Origin: Thiomicrorhabdus sp.
Lineage (GTDB): Bacteria; Pseudomonadota; Gammaproteobacteria; Thiomicrospirales; Thiomicrospiraceae
Direction of reading: 5' to 3'
NCBI GenBank assembly: GCA_015488565.1
Contig: WFNQ01000001.1
Location: 1-9,562, forward strand
Length of the DNA: 9,562 nucleotides
In this document: positions 7,590 through 9,562 of the stretch, one piece after another
Layout of the letters: the number at the start of each line of letters is the position of its first letter
How positions within the stretch are numbered: position 1 is the stretch's first letter
Made by a program: the position numbers and the translations under genes
Notes under the pieces: generated by a model
The model's database searches: none
What the model saw: only the letters and a program-made list of their open reading frames with translations
Told to the model about the DNA's origin: nothing

Positions 7590-8258
7590 TTACGCCTGTG
7601 GATATGGACAATGAAATAAGTATCTATAAAAAAGTTCTATTTCCTTATCAGGTAAAATAACTTCTATGTTCCCATTAGTTAATAACTTTAATACAGTATC
7701 AATAGTTGATTCAGCAAGATCAATAACCTTTTCTGTATTTACAAATGTAGTCATAGAGCTGTGGTCTAAACTTTCGAAGTCACCATCCCAAGTTACAGGT
7801 GCATGTTTGATATATTCACTTTGCTTTTGGTTATATCTGAATATGTAGTTAGGTTGGTTTGCATGTTTTGCTTTAGATATGAGGCTGGCATCATGAAGAA
7901 GTGAGTTTCTTAAAGCAAATAAAGCTTTAGTATCATTACAGTTTGCCCCAAATCCACAAAAATAATATAGAGACTTTTTAATTCCACTTGCATTTGTATC
8001 TGGATAGGCTGAGATATCGTTTCTTTTGTAACAAGAACCGAGCTGGTCAAAAATGGCAAATGCACTGATTAAAGGTATCAGGTTTTTAGAATATGCTTGA
8101 TGTCTAGCATGTCTAATTTCTTGTATTAGAATTGGTAGTGTGGACTTAAGATAGCCTGTTTTAATGTCAAAACTGCTGTATTTTGTTAAGTGGATATAGG
8201 AAAGTTCATCAATACTAAGTTCCTCTAAGTCCTTTTCTTTAATAGCTTTATAATCCAT
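7590..8258 (-). CDS. HEPN-like hypothetical protein
   Basis: A 222-residue soluble, mostly helical-looking protein that I do not recognise by name. Residues 108-127 read NDTKALFALRNSLLHDASLI: R117-N118-S-L-L-H122 fits the RX4-6H motif of HEPN ribonuclease domains, with the polar residue expected just after Arg and a hydrophobic helix before it. HEPN proteins are widely found in toxin-antitoxin, abortive infection and CRISPR effector contexts. That this protein cuts RNA is inference, and many non-catalytic families also show 'RN...H'. Several Cys residues (76, 101, 107, 217) are scattered without a clear metal site. No nucleotidyltransferase or other antitoxin-like partner is adjacent. Start ATG 8256-8258 has only a weak GGA upstream. 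The gene has its own terminator and sits alone between inverted repeats. Confidence 0.65.
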   Translation of the reverse strand: MDYKAIKEKDLEELSIDELSYIHLTKYSSFDIKTGYLKSTLPILIQEIRHARHQAYSKNLIPLISAFAIFDQLGSCYKRNDISAYPDTNASGIKKSLYYFCGFGANCNDTKALFALRNSLLHDASLISKAKHANQPNYIFRYNQKQSEYIKHAPVTWDGDFESLDHSSMTTFVNTEKVIDLAESTIDTVLKLLTNGNIEVILPDKEIELFYRYLFHCPYPQA

Positions 8259-8291
8259 GCTTTAAATCCAGTTTTATTAGTAATATTTACT

Positions 8292-8321
8292 ATTCTAGCT
8301 TTCTGGTGAGGTTATGGTTAA
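8292..8321 (-). promoter_or_regulatory. Candidate promoter of the HEPN-like gene
   Basis: On the minus strand TTAACC (8316-8321, four of six -35 bases) and TAGAAT (8292-8297, five of six -10 bases) are 18 bases apart. This would place the start of transcription about 28 bases before the ATG and inside the inverted repeats, making the cassette self-contained. Pattern-based only. Confidence 0.35.
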
Positions 8322-8341
8322 CTTATTATCTAATTGATAAA

Positions 8342-8386
8342 TAATAAGTGGGGTCAGTGTCGACTTTAATACAATCAGATGAATGT
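8342..8386 (-). repeat. Right inverted repeat of the cassette
   Basis: This is the reverse-complement partner of 7437-7486, 45 bases long with two substitutions and lacking a 5-base ATTAA unit. It includes GTGGGGTCAGTGTC (8348-8361). A GGGGTCAG-type end is reminiscent of the short palindromic repeats associated with Y1 (RAYT/IS200-like) transposases in gammaproteobacteria, but I cannot verify this. Confidence 0.85.
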
Positions 8387-8397
8387 TATTTAGAAGA

Positions 8398-8436
8398 GGG
8401 GGGGAGAAAATTTTAATCCAAAATATTCCCCCCCCC
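8398..8436. repeat. G7/C9 tract hairpin
   Basis: Seven G (8398-8404) and nine C (8428-8436) enclose AGAAAATTTTAATCC and AAAATATT. The inner AAAATTTT and AAAATATT also pair with one mismatch, so the whole stretch folds into a long stem with a 5-base loop and an AG bulge. It lies just outside the right arm of the cassette. The G-AGAAAATTT sequence is shared with 357-373 and 7001-7018. From 8437 to 8525 I see no gene, only AT-rich sequence with stops in all frames. Confidence 0.7.
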
Positions 8437-8525
8437 TTGGCTCAATAAAACAACATTAAATTTACGAAATGCGGTAACATCTTTTAAAATCTGTTTGGTG
8501 AGCTACCTAATTTATTTAAAGATGA

Positions 8526-8615
8526 ATAATCGCCCTGCAAAAAGAGTATCGCACCGCCCTAATTAGTGAAGTGGTAACAGGAAAAATAAAGGTAACGCAG
8601 GAGATGACCCTATGA
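8526..8615 (+). pseudogene. hsdS: Remnant of type I restriction specificity subunit (HsdS C-terminus)
   Basis: Reading from 8526 the frame gives I-I-A-L-Q-K-E-Y-R-T-A-L-I-S-E-V-V-T-G-K-I-K-V and ends at TGA 8613-8615. 'EYRTALISEVVTGKI.V' is the characteristic C-terminal helix end of HsdS, the DNA-recognition subunit of type I restriction-modification enzymes. An in-frame stop (TGA 8523-8525) lies immediately upstream, and no start codon or recognition domain precedes it, so more than nine-tenths of the gene is missing. The stop overlaps the next start as ATGA, the arrangement expected when hsdS and yhcG were cotranscribed and translationally coupled. The short length limits certainty, but the motif is distinctive. 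Confidence 0.75.
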
Positions 8616-9421
8616 GCAATGACCTTCACTCTAAAAATAAGCTGAATTTTCAGGGGCTAATCCATCGCATCGGGTTGGCTCATAACGAGCTGGCAACACA
8701 GGCAAACAGAGCTGTGAATGTCAGTTTAACGTTGCGTAACTGGTTGATTGGTTTCTATATTCGCGAATACCAATTAAAGGGGAGTGATCGAGCAGAATAT
8801 GGTAAAAAATTGTTGGAAAATATGGCTGAAAGCCTTAAAGGTTTAAGTAACTGTAATAAAAGACAGCTTTATCGTTATCAATGTTTTTATGATTTATACC
8901 CTCAAATTGTGGGGACAGTGTCCGCACAATCCAAAAAATTGTTACCTATGAGTAACGAGAACCCAAAAATGGGTGCAGTGTCCCCACAATCACAACAGTC
9001 AATAGAAAAGCTGATTAATGCTGTCTCTTACAGCCATTTTGAGCTATTTGTTAATATCGATAATGAAACCAAAAGAGCCTTTTATGAAGCCGAATGTTTA
9101 CAAGGTCGTTGGTCTGTTCGTGAATTAAAAAGGCAAATTAATAGCCTTTATTATGAGCGGTCAGGGCTTTCGGTCGATAAAGAAAAGCTATCACAACTGG
9201 CAAATCAATCAGCGGAATCTAAATCACCGTTATTTATTCGAGACCCTTATATTTTTGAATTTCTTGGGCTTAAAGCCAAAGAGGTGATGAGCGAGTCGCA
9301 CTTGGAAGATGAGTTACTGGCCAATATCGAAGATTTTTTATTAGAGCTAGGGCATGGTTTCTGTTTTGAAGCAAAACAAAAAAGCATTTTAATTGGTGAT
9401 AAACATTATTTTATTGGCTGA
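8612..9421 (+). pseudogene. YhcG/DUF1016 PDDEXK nuclease family gene, truncated by an IS
   Basis: The 269 readable residues match the YhcG family. The DUF1016 N-terminal helical domain is at about 12-95 ('YGKKLLENMAESL', 'NKRQLYRYQCFYDLYP'), a repeat-bearing linker follows at 100-130, then 'SYSHFELFVNIDNETKRAFYEAECLQGRWSVRELKRQI' (139-176). The nuclease domain begins at about 206 with 'LFIRDPYIFEFLGL' and 'LEDELLANIEDFLLELGHGFCFEAKQKSI'. It stops at 'GDKHYFIG', where family members continue 'YFIDL.FYHR....ELK'. The catalytic Asp and the ExK pair are therefore missing and about 80-100 residues are lost. The ATG has AGGAG (8599-8603) eight bases upstream. The break coincides with the start of an IS30-family element. 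Nuclease activity is not expected; a residual DNA- or protein-binding role is possible but unproven. Confidence 0.88.
8910..8991 (+). repeat. Two 22-bp direct repeats in the yhcG linker
   Basis: Bases 8910-8931 and 8970-8991 agree at 19 of 22 positions and are offset by exactly 60 bases, so the frame is kept. They encode 'GTVSAQS' and 'GAVSPQS' in the linker between the N-terminal domain and the nuclease region. The first copy contains GTGGGGACAGTGTC, one base different from the 14-mer in the right cassette repeat (8348-8361). Confidence 0.7.
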
Positions 9422-9562
9422 ATTCAAGTCATAAGTGCATAACCGAGTAAAGTTTTTTGGTTGATGCCAGTCAGTTCTTCGAAAACCTCGTAAGGGGTTT
9501 TATATCCCAAACATTTTCTGGGTCGGCTATTGAGCTTGTGAACGGCATCAAAAACTTGCTTC
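9416..9562 (-). mobile_element. IS30-family insertion sequence (partial, right edge)
   Basis: Family homology of the yhcG-like protein stops after codon 9413-9415, and the DNA from about 9416 belongs to an IS that runs off the window. The IS is oriented with its transposase 3' end toward yhcG. The sequence GGCTGAATTCAAGTCATAAG at 9416-9435 should include the terminal inverted repeat, since IS30 elements end very close to the transposase stop. The exact end and any target duplication cannot be set without the other side. Confidence 0.8.
9424..9562 (-). CDS. IS30 family transposase, C-terminal part (partial)
   Basis: Reading the minus strand from the window edge gives 45 residues, K-Q-V-F-D-A-V-H-K-L-N-S-R-P-R-K-C-L-G-Y-K-T-P-Y-E-V-F and ending L-G-Y-A-L-M-T, with stop TGA at 9424-9426. 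'LN.RPRK.LGYKTPYEVF' is the diagnostic C-terminal signature of IS30-family DDE transposases, just after the catalytic Glu, which lies outside the window. Whether the rest is intact cannot be seen. It is the element that interrupts the yhcG-like gene. Confidence 0.93.
   Translation of the reverse strand, partial: KQVFDAVHKLNSRPRKCLGYKTPYEVFEELTGINQKTLLGYALMT

Larger units (their letters stand above)
7437..8386. mobile_element. 950-bp inverted-repeat-bounded cassette carrying one HEPN-like gene
   Basis: The segment is bounded by inverted repeats of 50 bp (left) and 45 bp (right). It contains a single minus-strand gene with its own promoter-like sequence and terminator, and its base composition is visibly more AT-rich than the mrp operon. 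No transposase lies inside, so if mobile it would be non-autonomous and moved in trans. No clear target duplication could be read: the flanks outside the arms retain partial inverted similarity up to the C/G tracts. The boundaries are therefore approximate and the mobile interpretation is inference. Confidence 0.5.

Noticed and set aside
7590..8258. HEPN/MNT toxin-antitoxin pair
   Set aside because: No nucleotidyltransferase (GSxxR...D.D) gene or other small partner is adjacent on either strand.
7437..8386. CRISPR array or integron gene cassette
   Set aside because: The repeats are two inverted arms, not regularly spaced direct repeats. I found no attC-like core sites and no integrase.
8437..8525. 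Further upstream part of hsdS or another gene
   Set aside because: Short fragments such as N-L-F-G-E-L-P-N-L-F-K-D-E ending at TAA can be read, but no recognisable family motif or continuous frame is present.

Overview
The window looks like part of a gammaproteobacterial chromosome, probably from a marine or salt-adapted lineage. This rests on the purA end, a DUF3581-type protein and a group 2 Mrp antiporter operon with fused subunits A and B. I cannot name a genus with confidence; a Thiomicrospira/Hydrogenovibrio-like or other marine lineage would fit, but that is inference.

Layout. Positions 1-267 are the 3' end of purA, followed by a strong bidirectional terminator at 291-324. A DUF3581-family gene (371-1096, minus) converges on it. 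A 256-bp divergent intergenic region separates that gene from a complete six-gene cation/proton antiporter operon (1353-7351, plus): mrpA (with an MrpB domain fused at its C-terminus), mrpC, mrpD, mrpE, mrpF, mrpG. The genes overlap or abut down to mrpF. A 134-bp spacer with a poly-C/poly-G hairpin then separates mrpF from mrpG, which is unusual for such an operon.

From about 7360 to the right edge the DNA changes character into an accessory patch. A 950-bp segment (7437-8386) is bounded by imperfect 45-50 bp inverted repeats. It contains one visibly AT-richer minus-strand gene of 222 aa, with its own terminator and an RX4H motif (R117-N-S-L-L-H122) like that of HEPN ribonucleases. After it come a G-tract/C-tract hairpin, an in-frame remnant of the C-terminus of a type I restriction specificity subunit (hsdS, 8526-8615), and a YhcG/DUF1016 PDDEXK-nuclease-family gene (8612-9421) that starts inside the hsdS stop codon (ATGA overlap). 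The yhcG-like gene is cut off just before its catalytic residues, where an IS30-family element begins (transposase C-terminus on the minus strand, running off the right edge).

How it fits together. The Mrp proteins form one hetero-oligomeric membrane complex that exchanges Na+ (or Li+/K+) for H+ and supports pH and salt homeostasis. The right third reads as the wreck of a type I restriction-modification locus, with a HEPN-like cassette and an IS next to it. No complete new multi-gene system is evident. The best leads are the orphan HEPN-like cassette with its inverted repeats, the recurring G-tract hairpins, and a short motif shared between the inverted repeats and the yhcG linker.
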